Shown: positions 12,191-23,900 of the stretch, piece after piece | How positions within the stretch are numbered: the stretch's first letter is position 1 | How the letters are laid out: each line of letters begins with the position of its first letter | Origin: Chlorocebus sabaeus | Lineage: Eukaryota; Chordata; Mammalia; Primates; Cercopithecidae | Assembly: GCF_047675955.1 (NCBI RefSeq) | Contig: NC_132914.1 | Coordinates: 37,436,521-37,500,520, forward strand | DNA: 64,000 nt | Direction: 5' to 3' | Notes under the pieces: generated by a model | Told to the model about the DNA's origin: nothing | Seen by the model: only the letters and a program-made list of their open reading frames with translations | The model's database searches: none | Made by a program: the position numbers and the translations under genes

Positions 12191-12654
12191 TCTTTAATAA
12201 TATTTTCAAAATTTTATTTCTTCTTTCTTCATGAAGCCAGATGGTGTCCTTCCCAGTACAGAATGTACTATGACACTGAAGTGCCAGAAAAATAGAACAT
12301 TGAATCTGCTACTAGCAATTCTTTTTTCTAGAAAAAGTAAACTTCCAGTTGTTCAATAGAAAACAATTTATTTCTATGATAATCAAACAATAAGAGAACA
12401 GAAACTTTGACCCATCTGGCATAAAAGGTGAACTATAATGTTTCAACAACATCAAAATACAAATGCTTTTCTGTCAATAGATTTCATCTTCCATCTGTCT
12501 TAATCCAATCACTACTGTAAAAATTATCAATAATTATGGCTTGAAATTATCAATAATTATCAATAATGATATCAATGCCTGAATAATCAATATTTAAGCA
12601 TTCAATCAATGCTTAAAATAATCAAGAATTATAAATGCTTAAAAGCAGAACCAT

Positions 12655-12865
12655 GAGGAAGAAACGAGTTAGCTTTTGAATAAGAAGACTTGAATCTAAT
12701 CTCTGCCAAGGCCAAGTAATAGCCATGTGATCTCAGGCTAATATTTAACTTCTCTGAGCATCAAGTTTTTAATCTGCAAAATGAGAATAATACCAATTCC
12801 ACTAACCTGTCAAGATTTTGGTTAGGATCAAATAGTATTTGCTACCAGATGCTAACTGTTCATCA
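12655..12865 (+). repeat. MIR SINE
   Basis: Core landmarks 'gccatgtgatctcaggctaa', 'ttctctgagcatcaag' and 'ctgcaaaatgagaataatac' are typical of a diverged MIR. Confidence 0.75.
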
Positions 12866-13789
12866 CTACAATGCAAGACCAGTAAATTCGGGACACTGGT
12901 TATTATAGTATAAAATTAAACATTAGAAACTTGAGGTAGAGTTTCAGAAGCAATAAAAGTCAAAAAGGGAAATAAAACAAATTAAAAAATTCAAATTCTT
13001 TGAAGACTGAGGACATCTAACATGAAGATATATAAAAATATGAGCATGAAAAAGAAATTTTACATGATATATTTAGACCCACATTTTCCTTAAGATTTTT
13101 CCTTAAGATTTTGAAACATATTGCTATAAAAGTGATGAGTTATCTATTGTTATAATTATGAATAAGTTATCTTTGTTGACAATTCCAGAGTCTAAAGTTA
13201 ATGCTAAGGTAGCACTTCAATCTTTATTTGCTTATAAACACATTCCTATTAGCCCAGGAGTCAGATGAGATAAATATACTGATAAAGATACTAGATAACA
13301 GAAGACGTAACAGAGAAAATTCACCTAAAAAAAGGGAAACATGTTTGCATGTATACATAATTAAATGTGTATTCATGCAAACAATAAATTGACTTCAAAA
13401 CAATCTGGTTGTTAATACCCTGGTCTATATATCAACCAGTTAGTTTTCCCATACTCTTATTTTTTCACCCCTAGGCAATCCAATATTGCCGGAAAAATAA
13501 ACACGAGCATGCTAATTGGCTTTAGTGCAAATATGTGTCTCCAGCTTCAGCTGGGATTCCATGGTTACTTGGAAATCATGTGTTGTCCCTAGTCTTTTCC
13601 TTCTCATGCTTCCCACAGCAGCAATACACTTTAAATCTTTTTATCTCCAGTCTTCTGTCCTACCATCTTGAAGCATCATTCTTGCCAATAAAGAAAACAG
13701 ATACCACAGAATGTTGATTTTCTTTCAGCCTCTCTTACAACATCAATAGTAGCACCCATCCTTTACTCAATTCATCAGAACAGCAACTA

Positions 13790-14010
13790 ATAGTGTGATT
13801 CTTCATTTATTATCTGCCATGTGCCAAGCACTAGGCTAAACACTTTACATATAACAAGTAATTTGGAGCCCACAATAATTTTGTAAGTATTTCTGGTTCT
13901 ACTTTATAGAAAAGTGAAGCTCAGAGGGCCTAAATGACTTGTTCGAGGTGCTTAGCTAATGAATGGTAAAAAACAGATTTTAATCCAGGTCTGCCTATGA
14001 TGCCTCCTGG
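13790..14010 (-). repeat. MIR SINE
   Basis: 'tgccatgtgccaagcactaggctaaacact' and 'gaagctcagagggcctaaatgacttg' are the MIR phrases usually read on the reverse strand of the element. Confidence 0.75.
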
Positions 14011-14640
14011 CCTCTGGAAAGGGGTTTCAGGCTTGTCCCAACACCTCCACTTTTACATAGGCACACCACATTAATAAATGTATTGTCACCACTGGGTGAT
14101 CTTTCTCTTTCCTAACCAGGACTGAGAAAAATTTCATAATTGTTATGCCTAAGTGAAAAATGTGATTTATGCAACTATACATGCCATGCATTTGAATATA
14201 TCTATATTAGTTACATTAATAAAAATTTTTAACAAAATATAAATTGATGATTTAGAACTTCTGAAAGACATGTAAGCTGAAAGACTGACTTCCATTGTAT
14301 TTACAAGAAAAACTTAAAATACCAGGTTATGCTGAAAACAGTTACCATCTTTCCTCTTTGTCTTCATCTGCTGAGCAGGAAAAAAACAAGAAAAAAGAAA
14401 TTTCCTGCTTCAGTTTAGCAACATCTGCAGACACAACAACCGTTTTAAAAACTGTGTCCTCCTCTTAATGGTCCTTACAAATGTAGGCCCTCATTAGCTT
14501 CAAAGAGTTTTCTCACATGACTTTTAATTAAAACTTCGCCCGTTTAGGTCTTTAATGGCTCATCCTAAGCCACAAGGTTTATCGTGCTTCTTACACAGAG
14601 GTTTAATTCCCTGGGTCCACATCACATTACACCCTTTTTT

Positions 14641-14924
14641 TGGAGATGGAGTCTCGCTCTGTTGTCCAGGCTGGAGTGCAGTGGTGTAATCTAGGCTCAC
14701 TGCAACCTCCGTCTTCTGGGTTCAAGCGATTCTCCTGCCTCAGCCTCCCAAGTAGCTGGGATTACAGGTGTGTGCCACCACATCTGGCTAATTTTTGTAT
14801 TTTTAGTACAGACCGGGTTTCACCATGTTGGCCAGGCTGGTCTCAAACTCCTGACCTCAAGTGATCCGCCTACCTTGGCCTCCTAAAGTGCTGATATTAC
14901 AGGCATGAACCACCACACGCGGCC
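14641..14924 (-). mobile_element. Alu (AluS-like), antisense
   Basis: Complete antisense Alu with an exact 13-base target-site duplication TACACCCTTTTTT at 14628-14640 and 14925-14937. Confidence 0.96.
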
Positions 14925-14939
14925 TACACCCTTTTTTCC

Positions 14940-15769
14940 TACTGTTGAGGATTAACATCAACACTGTAAAAGCCAAGCAAGCAAGGGTTTGAGTTTATCT
15001 TGTTGAATATTCTATTCCCCAGTACCTACAGAGAAGTAAATACTGAATAAAGATATGTTCTATTAAGTAGAGGCAAGAAAACAAGATAGGCAATATTGTA
15101 TAACCTCTACTGCCTTTTAATACAATTTCTCTGGAACAGTTACATGAGTACTATAAAGATATCAAAATCCAGAGCCCATAATATCTTTTAAGCTTTAACA
15201 TAAGATTTTGTTTTAATATTTAGTTTGTATTTATTTTAAAGCAGTTTTAAAACCACTTTTGTCATTTATTGATTCAAAATAAGCCAAATATCAAGGAATA
15301 ATTTGTATATTTTAAACTGACGTGTATCTTTTTATAGAGGTAAATTTTTATCTTTAAACACTAGGTTTCTTTCAGATCAAAATGTAGCTTCCAGATTGCA
15401 AAAAGGATATTAGTTATATCTGTAGTTCATAAACAGCTTGTCAATCATTGTAGAATTCACAAATTCCATACATATTTATCACTGCATTCATTTTTAAACA
15501 AATATTGCAAAAGATTGCACACTGTGTGAGAAATGTCACCTAAATGCTAAAAAAGCCCGGTAAATATCAATTCTTAATGGTAGGTTCTTTGTCTATCATC
15601 AAAATAAATATCAGCTTCTTGTCCACTTTCAGTTTTGCTAAATGCCACCTACTTATAAATTAGTTATGATTCAAAACACACAGTTATATTTTGACTATGA
15701 TTTCTCAATTTTTCTCCCCTTTCCCCAAATCAAGATTTGAAAAATTAAATGTAAAAAGTATTTACAAAC
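14940..15769. other. Unassigned intron next to the SLC2A13 exon
   Basis: AT-rich, without an obvious transposon. It contains the proximal downstream intron sequence of the exon, and no special splicing motif beyond the donor was identified. Confidence 0.5.
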
Positions 15770-15929
15770 CTCCATCCATCCTTCTGGAGATAACTGAAGG
15801 CTCCATCAACAACACTTGCAAAGAACTGCCCTCCTGTGATGAAGAGGGTATTAATGGTGACTAATCGGCCTCTTAAATTGGGTGGTGAGACCTCCGCAAT
15901 GTACACTGGCACTGTCATAGAAGCAATGC
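15770..15929 (-). CDS. SLC2A13: SLC2A13 internal coding exon (probably exon 2), proton myo-inositol cotransporter
   Basis: This 160-bp exon encodes 52 whole codons plus split codons at both ends (GC at the start, AG at the end). The peptide reads GIASMTVPVYIAEVSPPNLR and continues through GRLVTINTLFITGGQFFASV to DGAFSYLQKDGWR. I recognise this as the end of TM4, the cytoplasmic loop with the sugar-transporter EVSPPNLRGR signature, and TM5 of HMIT, an MFS/GLUT-family transporter that moves myo-inositol with protons across the plasma membrane, mainly in brain. On the minus strand the acceptor is a pyrimidine-rich tract ending TTTTTATAG (AG at 15930-15931). The donor is GAG|GTTTGT (GT at 15768-15769). 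Both phases fit the known protein, which continues into YMLG in the next exon. The frame is intact, with no stops. The GC-rich first exon and the later exons are not in the window. Exon number is inferred from the protein position (about residues 187-240 of about 648). Confidence 0.95.
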
Positions 15930-15931
15930 CT

Positions 15932-18017
15932 ATAAAAACAATGAAAAGTAAACGTGAGACATTTACTTGAGATTTCTGTTGTAATAAATACTAATGCTAG
16001 ATTTAGGCATACACTTACGTATATGGGCTTGGTTTTCTACTTTAAACACAGGTTTACCACATATTTAAGATTCTGTTCATAACAATTTGGGGCTACTGCA
16101 GACCAGTAAAAAATGTATGTGAGATATCATTTTTCGTATTACCACTTGAAAGCCTACAACTGAAAGCACCCCTAAAGGCCTAAGATAATTTTCAGAGGCC
16201 TTTATAACTTCTTGAGGACTAAAAATACAAAAAAAGAGTTTTCTAGATAGAATGATTAAAGAAATATTTTTAGTCTATATGGAAATGTAATCAGACAATA
16301 GTGAGAATAAACAGTTATCTTAGGATACATATTCAAAAACATAGTTAGATGCCAGTGGATGTACCAAAACTTTTAATTAGTTTACTAATAAGAAATTCAT
16401 ATGTTAAATCACCTTATTCAATTGGCTAGGTGTACATTTCAGAATAAAAGAGTTTTACAGCTAAGGTATATTTGGTTATATTAACTTTAAATTTTTTTCT
16501 ATCTGAAATTAATGCAGCATTCTCTATGGCAGTAGTTCTAACTTCACTGATAACCAGAATTACTTATGCGACTTTTTTATTTAAATAAAGTTGCTCTTAC
16601 CTCACTCACCCCAGACCTACTAAACAGAGAACTACAGAGGTAGGGGATGAAACTGTCCTTTTAAAATTCTCCAGAGGTGATCTTGAGGCTTACTGTGTAT
16701 TTAAAAACCTAAAGTTGTATAGTACAGAACTTTGAGCCAATCCAAATGATTTCTTAAAGTCTCACCCTCTTGTGGCACCTGCAATTTCCATGTATGTCTG
16801 ATTATTTAGCCAGTTATAGTATTCAGCCTTACCCAAAGGTTGGATAGATACTGATTTGCTGTATCTAATCAATACTTACCAAAGTCTCCACAAAAAAATA
16901 GATTGCCTGCAAATTTTAATTTTTATATCTCTAGATACTATAAATCAATCCTTAGATTAAGCCAGAATATCAATAAAATGAATAAAACAGATCTATATAG
17001 AATTGCTTTTAACAAATTGTTTTTTAACAAATTTGTGATTGCAAAAAAATAGCTTGTGTTGAAGGAATCAGTACTAAGAAACCTGTTGCTGTGTTTTCTG
17101 TACAAGGGCTGTTGAAGGTACTATTTATTATAGTGCGTACAGCAAGAGACATTTCTCTATGTAACTGCAATAGTTGTACTTTTCTACAAGTGATTTTTGT
17201 TATTTAATGGTTATTATAAATCACAGCCTTTTTCATTTCCTTTTCTATGTACGCAGTCAGAGAGGCCCACCTCCATCCAATGTTTTGGACTTCAAGGTAT
17301 TATTTTGTGACCCAAACTCTCTTCTAATGCCATAACAGTTGTAATTTATCCTATTATAAGTATATTTTTCCTCTATTTTTATTTGCTTTGTTACATCTTT
17401 GAACAAGGCAAATACATACATAAATGAACTGATAGGCAAGATTCATTTAGGTAATATATATTTATTTGGGAAAATTCACTGTATTATTGCATAACTACTG
17501 ATAAGTAGTTATTAAATTTGCACATAAGTCAAACCATTAAGTATCAGAATTAGATACTAATTTCCACCAATGTTGTTTGCTACTGTAGTGCCTGTCAATA
17601 ATCTTATGACTTTGAGTTTCATAGAATAGTAAGCTTGTGCTAATAGGCACAGTATTAACAGTCTTCACAATTAAATCATCACCTAAGCAGCTGAAGTTTC
17701 CATTTGACTGCTAATCAATTTAATGGCACAGACCACCCTGAAATGCCCTCATCTAACTTGGAAAGAGGAAATAAACATCTACTGAAAATGTTGACAAGGG
17801 ATTTGTATATTCTTTTTAGTTCTTTCACTATTAGAACATCTCAAACTTTCATAAATCAAACAATAATTTATCATTTGGATTTCTTTTTCGGCTTTGTTCT
17901 GACTATGAACAGGAATTTGGTTGTTCTCTTTAGACAGAGATCTTTATTTAGCCATGTAGCCACAGAGTTGAGCATGGGAAATCAGGACTGTGGTTTCAGG
18001 CAACACATCCTTATCAA
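15932..18017. other. Unassigned intron upstream of the SLC2A13 exon
   Basis: AT-rich and without a clear transposon or coding segment. Short open frames (for example 17704-18048, plus) have no recognisable domain. Confidence 0.5.
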
Positions 18018-18047
18018 AAAAAAAAAAAAAAACAAAAAAAAAACATA
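18018..18047 (+). repeat. A-rich tract
   Basis: About 28 A's interrupted by one C. It could be the tail of an old retrocopy or SINE whose body is no longer recognisable. No target-site duplication was found. Confidence 0.7.
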
Positions 18048-18434
18048 GATTTTACTTGACAGAAACGCAAGTATGTCCTCAGACCCTGATAAAGCTCAAT
18101 TATTTAAAACAAACATCAGAGCTTTGAAAGTAGCACGTACTGACAACGGGTAAAGACTGAAGACAGACTCATTGGATTTGGAGTTGGAAAGAACCATAAA
18201 AGACCTTCAGTTCAATGAGTGCTCACGCTGATTTAACACTGCGACAACTGCCTACATTCAGCAGATATTTTACAGGGACTAATTATCTTACTTAATCCTC
18301 AGGATGTCCCTTTCAAGGGCGTGTAATTATCTCCATTTTTCATACCCCAGGTTGCACGATGAGTAGGTAGAAGAATCAGAATGTAAAGCAGACAGCAAGA
18401 TTCTAAAACCCAATTTTGATGGCACAAACTATAT

Positions 18435-18680
18435 TGACCAATCATTATAAATAAGGGGAGGCTCTGGAACCAGTGGATTTTAATTCCAGCCTTGCCACTT
18501 ATCAGCTGGTTAAGTTTGGACAACTTAACTTTTCTGGCTCTGAAGTTCCTCATCTATAAAATGGGAACAATAAAAGTAAAAGTAACTCCTTCATAAGAGT
18601 TGAGAGGATTCAATGAGCTAAGTAAAGCACCTAAAATTGTGCCTGGCTTACAGAAGGTAGTCAATAATATCAGCAATTAT
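18435..18680 (+). repeat. MIR SINE
   Basis: 'ccttgccacttatcagctgg', 'tctggctctgaagttcctca', 'tctataaaatgggaac' and 'gtgcctggcttacagaaggt' give a clear MIR in order. Confidence 0.85.
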
Positions 18681-19079
18681 TTTTATTCTTATTATCATCT
18701 CTAGTTATGAGGCATCCCAATTATTTCCATTCAATTCAACCTATAATAGGTGACAGGATTATAAGGATGAGTACAAACAAATAAAATAGGGTTTCTGCTA
18801 TGAGGGAAAGCACACATAAAACCTACTCACAAAAGCATACAATTTAGTAATTAACTTCAAAATAACATGGTAAGGGTCATAATAAAGTTATACACTGGAT
18901 TCTACTGCGGCATGCTGACAATGACCAGGTGGTAGTTGGAAAGGTTGGGCAGTCAATTTTGCACACAACATGAGCTTAAAATATATCAAATGGCACAGGG
19001 TCTTCTGAGAGATAAATAGAAAATGTGAGGCGGAATATGCATGCAGATAAGATGGAAGAGACAGAGGGTGCCTGAGTCA

Positions 19080-19960
19080 TGGAAGCAGCATCCATTAATC
19101 AGTGAGTATTCATCAGACACTGGGTATGAGCTCAGCACTGTGTTAAGCACTTTGGTGACAGTGCTCTAGGAGAGAGACATGAGCTCTGTCCTCATGGAGC
19201 TTAGGGTCTGCTGCTCAAGTGGGATGGGTCTTGTCAAAGGGGAAGTGTGAGGAACATCAGGCTATAGCAAAGGGACTAGCCCAGCCTGAGGAGTCAGCAG
19301 GGCCTTGGATAGAAGTCATATTTAAGCTGAGATATAGTGAATAAGAAAGTGAGAGTAGGTTGGAGGTAGGGGAGAGTCGGGAGGTACTGCAGACAATCAG
19401 ATCAGCTTAGATAAGGGCCTTCAGGCAGGAAGAAATGCATCCTGCTGAGGAAGAGGTGGCGGACTACTTTTAGAGAAATGAGCAAGGATCAACCACAGTG
19501 TAAAGGCTCTTAAATGCCAAATTAAGGGCTTGGCACACACAAGCCTCTAAATAGGGTAGAAGAGGAAGATGCATGATCAGGTTCATGTTTTTAAAGGATC
19601 ATTCTGGTTGGAGTATGTAAAATTGATTGCAGGGAAGCAACACGTACAGTGGCAGCAATGGAGATGGACTGAAATGAAGAGATTTGAGAATTATGTCTTT
19701 GGTATCTAGGTTAAAGAGAATATGAATAGCATGTGAAGGATAAGGAGAGAAAGAAGCTGAGGATGACGTTTCGATGTCAGGAAAAAGCAATTAGGAGCAT
19801 GATGGGCACTTTGTACAAGGATAAGGAGGGGCAAAAATGAAGTTTGAGTACAAGATAATAAGGTCATGTCATAGACGGATTGAGTCAGAGGCGCTTTGTG
19901 AAATATAGAAGTAGATAGTAAGTGGCCTGCTTGATGGTGTGCTGGGAATATAGATTATTT
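19080..19960 (+). repeat. Ancient interspersed repeat (unassigned, same type as 10.5-11.06 kb)
   Basis: Begins with 'gacactgggtatgagctcagcactgtgttaag' and 'cctcatggagcttagggtct'. It continues with 'ggatcattctggttggagtatg' and 'ggcagcaatggagatggact', phrases shared by a common ancient mammalian repeat. The family name is not certain. Confidence 0.45.
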
Positions 19961-20695
19961 ACACGTGAGTAGTCCCACCCCCTCCCTGTTCCCCCTACCC
20001 AATAAGGTCTTCGCCAGAATAACCTGTCTTCTCCTTTATCCTCAAAGGAGAATTTGGTCTTCGTAGTTTAGTTCTTGAGCTTTTATCATGCTAGGCAAAA
20101 AAAAAAAGGGTAGAGAAAAGAAAACATGGGCAAATGATGAGGTATGTAGGGAGAAGAATAAAAAAAAGACAAAAAACAGTTGTGAGTGACAGACTCTGGG
20201 TCAGTCTGGAGAAAATGGGAGCCTGTAACAAAGGGAGTAAGCCTTGAGTGTGGAAGTGAGGAGATGATAGCAGTTTTAAGAAATAATGCTGATCTGTAAC
20301 CCACATGCTACTATATTCTTCAAGAGAAGTAAGTTAAGAGCAGTTCTGGCATACTATTGCTTTTAGTTGCTGGACTATATTTCTTCAAATGCAACATCAA
20401 ACTGAGATTTGGCCAGGTAGGGCTTGGAAGTCAAACAACTAGGTGGAGCTCAAAGGATGGTTCTATGTGGACAATGCACATAACTGAAACTATGGAAATG
20501 GATAAGATCACTCAATGGCATATGAGAAGAATGCTTAGAATAGAATCCTGAAACAGTCCAACAATTAAGAGACTAGGAGGGGGAATTGAGAAGGTAGATG
20601 ACCAGCAAATATCTATCTTACCTTTCAATACTATGTTATTTTTAAAGGCTTTGTATGTTACCATTTTGTCTTATCATGTAAAATCACCCTACCAG

Positions 20696-20998
20696 GCTGG
20701 GTGCAGCTGGCTCACGCCTGTAATCCCAGCACTTTGGGAAGCCAAGGCAGGTGGATCACGAGGTCAGGAGATTGAGACCATCCTGGCCAACATGGTGAAA
20801 CCCTGTCCCTACTAAAATACAAAAAATTAGTCAGGCATGGTGGCACGTGCCTGTAATCCCAGCTACTCGGGAGGCTGAGGCAGGGAAATCGCTTGAACCC
20901 GGGAGGCGGAGGTTACAGTGACCCAAGATTGCACCACTGCACTACAGCCTGGTGACAGAGCAAGACTCCATCTCAAAATAAATAAATAAATAAATAAA
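20696..20998 (+). mobile_element. Alu (AluS/Y-like), sense, with (AAAT)n tail
   Basis: Full dimer from GGCTGGGTGCAGCTGGCTCA to a tail of AAAT repeats. Near-matching flanks AAAATCACCCT and AAAATCATTCT are the likely target-site duplication. Confidence 0.94.
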
Positions 20999-20999
20999 A

Positions 21000-23900
21000 T
21001 CATTCTATAAACAGGCTGGTGGGACAGATATAATTTATTATCCCCCTACGAAAGGTAAAGCAGCCCAGCCCCAGAGACAAATATAAAGGGATTTTCAGAA
21101 AGTCACATGGCAAGTTAACATCAAAATGGGTCTCACAGATCTAGGTCCCCTAACCTTTGTAATGCCATTCAAGGTCTGGGTGTTATGCCTATGTGATCCT
21201 TTGGAAATATCTCAGAAACATTTTATTTTTAACCTTATTACTTTGACTAGCATACATAAACTTCTAGGAGAAGAAGAGTCTTCTCTCTTCCCTGCCCCTA
21301 TTGCCTGCTAAGTGACTTACTGCCACTAGACATCATGTTAAAGAGCTTGGAACAATTAGTAAGAAAAACAAAAACTGAGTATGATTAATTGTATAATTTG
21401 GGACAAGTTTAAACCATAAAACCGCTTTATGAAACTGGAAAAGTAGGAGGATCCGTGCTCAGTCTACTCACATCTGTCCAATACACACATGTTAAACACA
21501 GGGCCTGTTAACACTTTGCTATTAATAAAAGCAACCCATGCAAACTATAATTTATGGATTTCTAAACATGGAGCTCACTTTTGGAAAACCTTGGACATGA
21601 AGGCTTTGTCACCCCAAAATCTACTTTCCACTTTGGGAAAACAAATGGAATTTTGTCCCTTGACAAAGCTCATTATTCCAATTAAGGAGGGATGGTTAAG
21701 TAAAACTACTGCTTATCTTTAGAGTCTGTCTCAAATCACTATTATGTATCTGTGTAATTCTGCCCTCAATTTATATAAACCACAGAAATATTCAAATAAA
21801 TGAGCAAAACTTCCCCCGTTATTTACCTAATATCTGTTTTAAAGAAAGAAAATATATCAAGGCTCACATTTTTGCTCTGGTACTATAACTCAAAGATGAT
21901 GATTTGAGATATTCAAAATGAAGAGTTAGGTGCTTTAAAAATGAATGTAATGAATAACATTTAAATATGATTTAAATATTTAAAGTGCAGGAGAGTTCTG
22001 TGAAGAGCTTTTGCTTTCTTTCCTATTCTAATTACTAACCAAATAAAATAAATGCCTGATAAAGAAAAAACAAGTTATTAATAGTCCATACTAAACTCAT
22101 ACATTGAAATTAACATAAGGAATATAATGGTATAAATTCCTGTTAACAGCTTATTACAGTAAATACAACCACAAAAATCTATGTTGGTGTTACTTCTAAA
22201 TATTTTTAAAAAGCTCAGTTTCTTAGAAACTTTCCTACAAAATTATAAGACCTCCATCAATGAACACTCATTATCACACTTGGCTTGAGAAGTTTCACCA
22301 GAAAACTGCATCTTAGACATCGCAGTGCGACCGGATTCACACACTACCATGCTGCCAAGCTGATTCACCATCTCAACAGCACAAAACACTCTGGAGTGCA
22401 GAAGTTGGCTTTCAAAAACGGCTGGAAGCCCTTTTAAAGGCCTGAATCAGAAGTATAAATAATTTCATAACCAGATACCATTAGAAAATCCTGTTGTGAT
22501 GGATAAATACCCATGAATCACAGCTGTCTCTCAGCATGATAAGCCAGGCAGCAACTAATTAGCTTCTAAGAAGCACATGAAGCTACCTTTTAATAATAAT
22601 GCTTCTTGAACAAGAAGGATTATGATGTTCTAATTTCATTTTGTAAATTATTGCTTTATCATCTCTAAAGAAATAATTTTAATAAAAAGAAACAGAATCT
22701 GTCAAAGGAATCAGTATCCCTCGCTATAGTTGTTTTGGTTTGGCTGTCTTGCTCAGGGCTGATATGTTTACATTTTTCTAAACAGTCAAGTATCTACGGT
22801 TACTACATTGTTAACAATCTAGAATTCAGTTTCTACTTTTTTCTAAAAAGGCTTAGAACACTCAGAAAAGATGCTGGGAAACTTCAAAGTGCACAAAATA
22901 CCAACATAAAATGCCTGTAACAGAAGAGTCATGTTTTAAGAAAAGATTCTCTCTATAGAAATAACTAGCAGCATCAATGGTCTACAGACTTAAAGAGCTC
23001 TTAACATAGTATTACAAACATGTCATCAGCCTTTCAACTCATTGCAGTCTCCCATGGCCTAAAATGGCCACTTCTGTTAGACTGCTTGAGAATATTCTCT
23101 CTGTCTATGTCCTTTTTCACTGGTAACATCTCAGTAGAGCCTGTATCACATTTGTCTCTCCAAGCAGGACTACAAGCCTGTTAATGGAATGATCAGATTT
23201 CACATATCTTCTGTACTATAAATTGCCTAAGTGTCAAGCCTAAGGGCATAGAGTAAGGTATTGATTAGTGAAAAGTTATTGATTAGTACTATGGAATGCA
23301 TACACAAAACTATATTCTTTTAAACTAGTGTTAACTGATTGGTTTTAACTGATTGGTTTCCTTAATGATATTCAACAGAGAAAATTTGGAAACTACAGGC
23401 AAGAAGTAAAGCGAATAAAAATCACCTCGAACCACCCATAGATAACCACTGTTTAAATTTGTTTATAACTGTCAGTATTTTTTCTACAAATCTATAGTTT
23501 TCACTCATACTGAATTTTCCTTCTCTTTAAAATACTCAAAGGGTCTCAAACTTGTTACATAAGCTAGGCAGGTACCACTAATATAGAAGACCAACTGAGT
23601 GGAAGATATTAAGCTGCTTGCATAACAACTAAGGCACAACACACTCCACAGGCCAAAAAACAGCCAAACAAAACACATCTCTACAGAGCCACATACAACA
23701 AACCCTGGTTTGGCATCCTTGTAGTACAAAATCATTTTAAATAACAGTATAATTTCCAATACTAAGATATAACTTATGTAACCATTCCCTTCTTATTGCA
23801 TACTAGAGTCTTACATACACACTAGAATGAAAAGCTTGTAGCTTTCAGATATTGGAAGTAAGTTCTGCTTTTTGGACAGAATGTTCATCAATTAAATTAA

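Larger units (their letters stand above)
1..15769 (-). other. SLC2A13: SLC2A13 intron downstream of the recognised exon (partial)
   Basis: This interval begins with the GT donor at 15768-15769 and runs off the left edge. The next coding segment of the transporter (YMLGLAAVPA...) was not found here. The intron is filled by an L1, several Alus and MIR/L2 relics. Confidence 0.75.

Noticed and set aside
14640..14864. Short open frames with GVQW/SWDYR-type peptides (here and in other antisense Alus)
   Set aside because: These are the usual antisense-Alu translations, not genes.
1..15769. Next SLC2A13 exon (YMLGLAAVPA region)
   Set aside because: Looked for on the minus strand and not found by eye; the intron appears to extend beyond the window.
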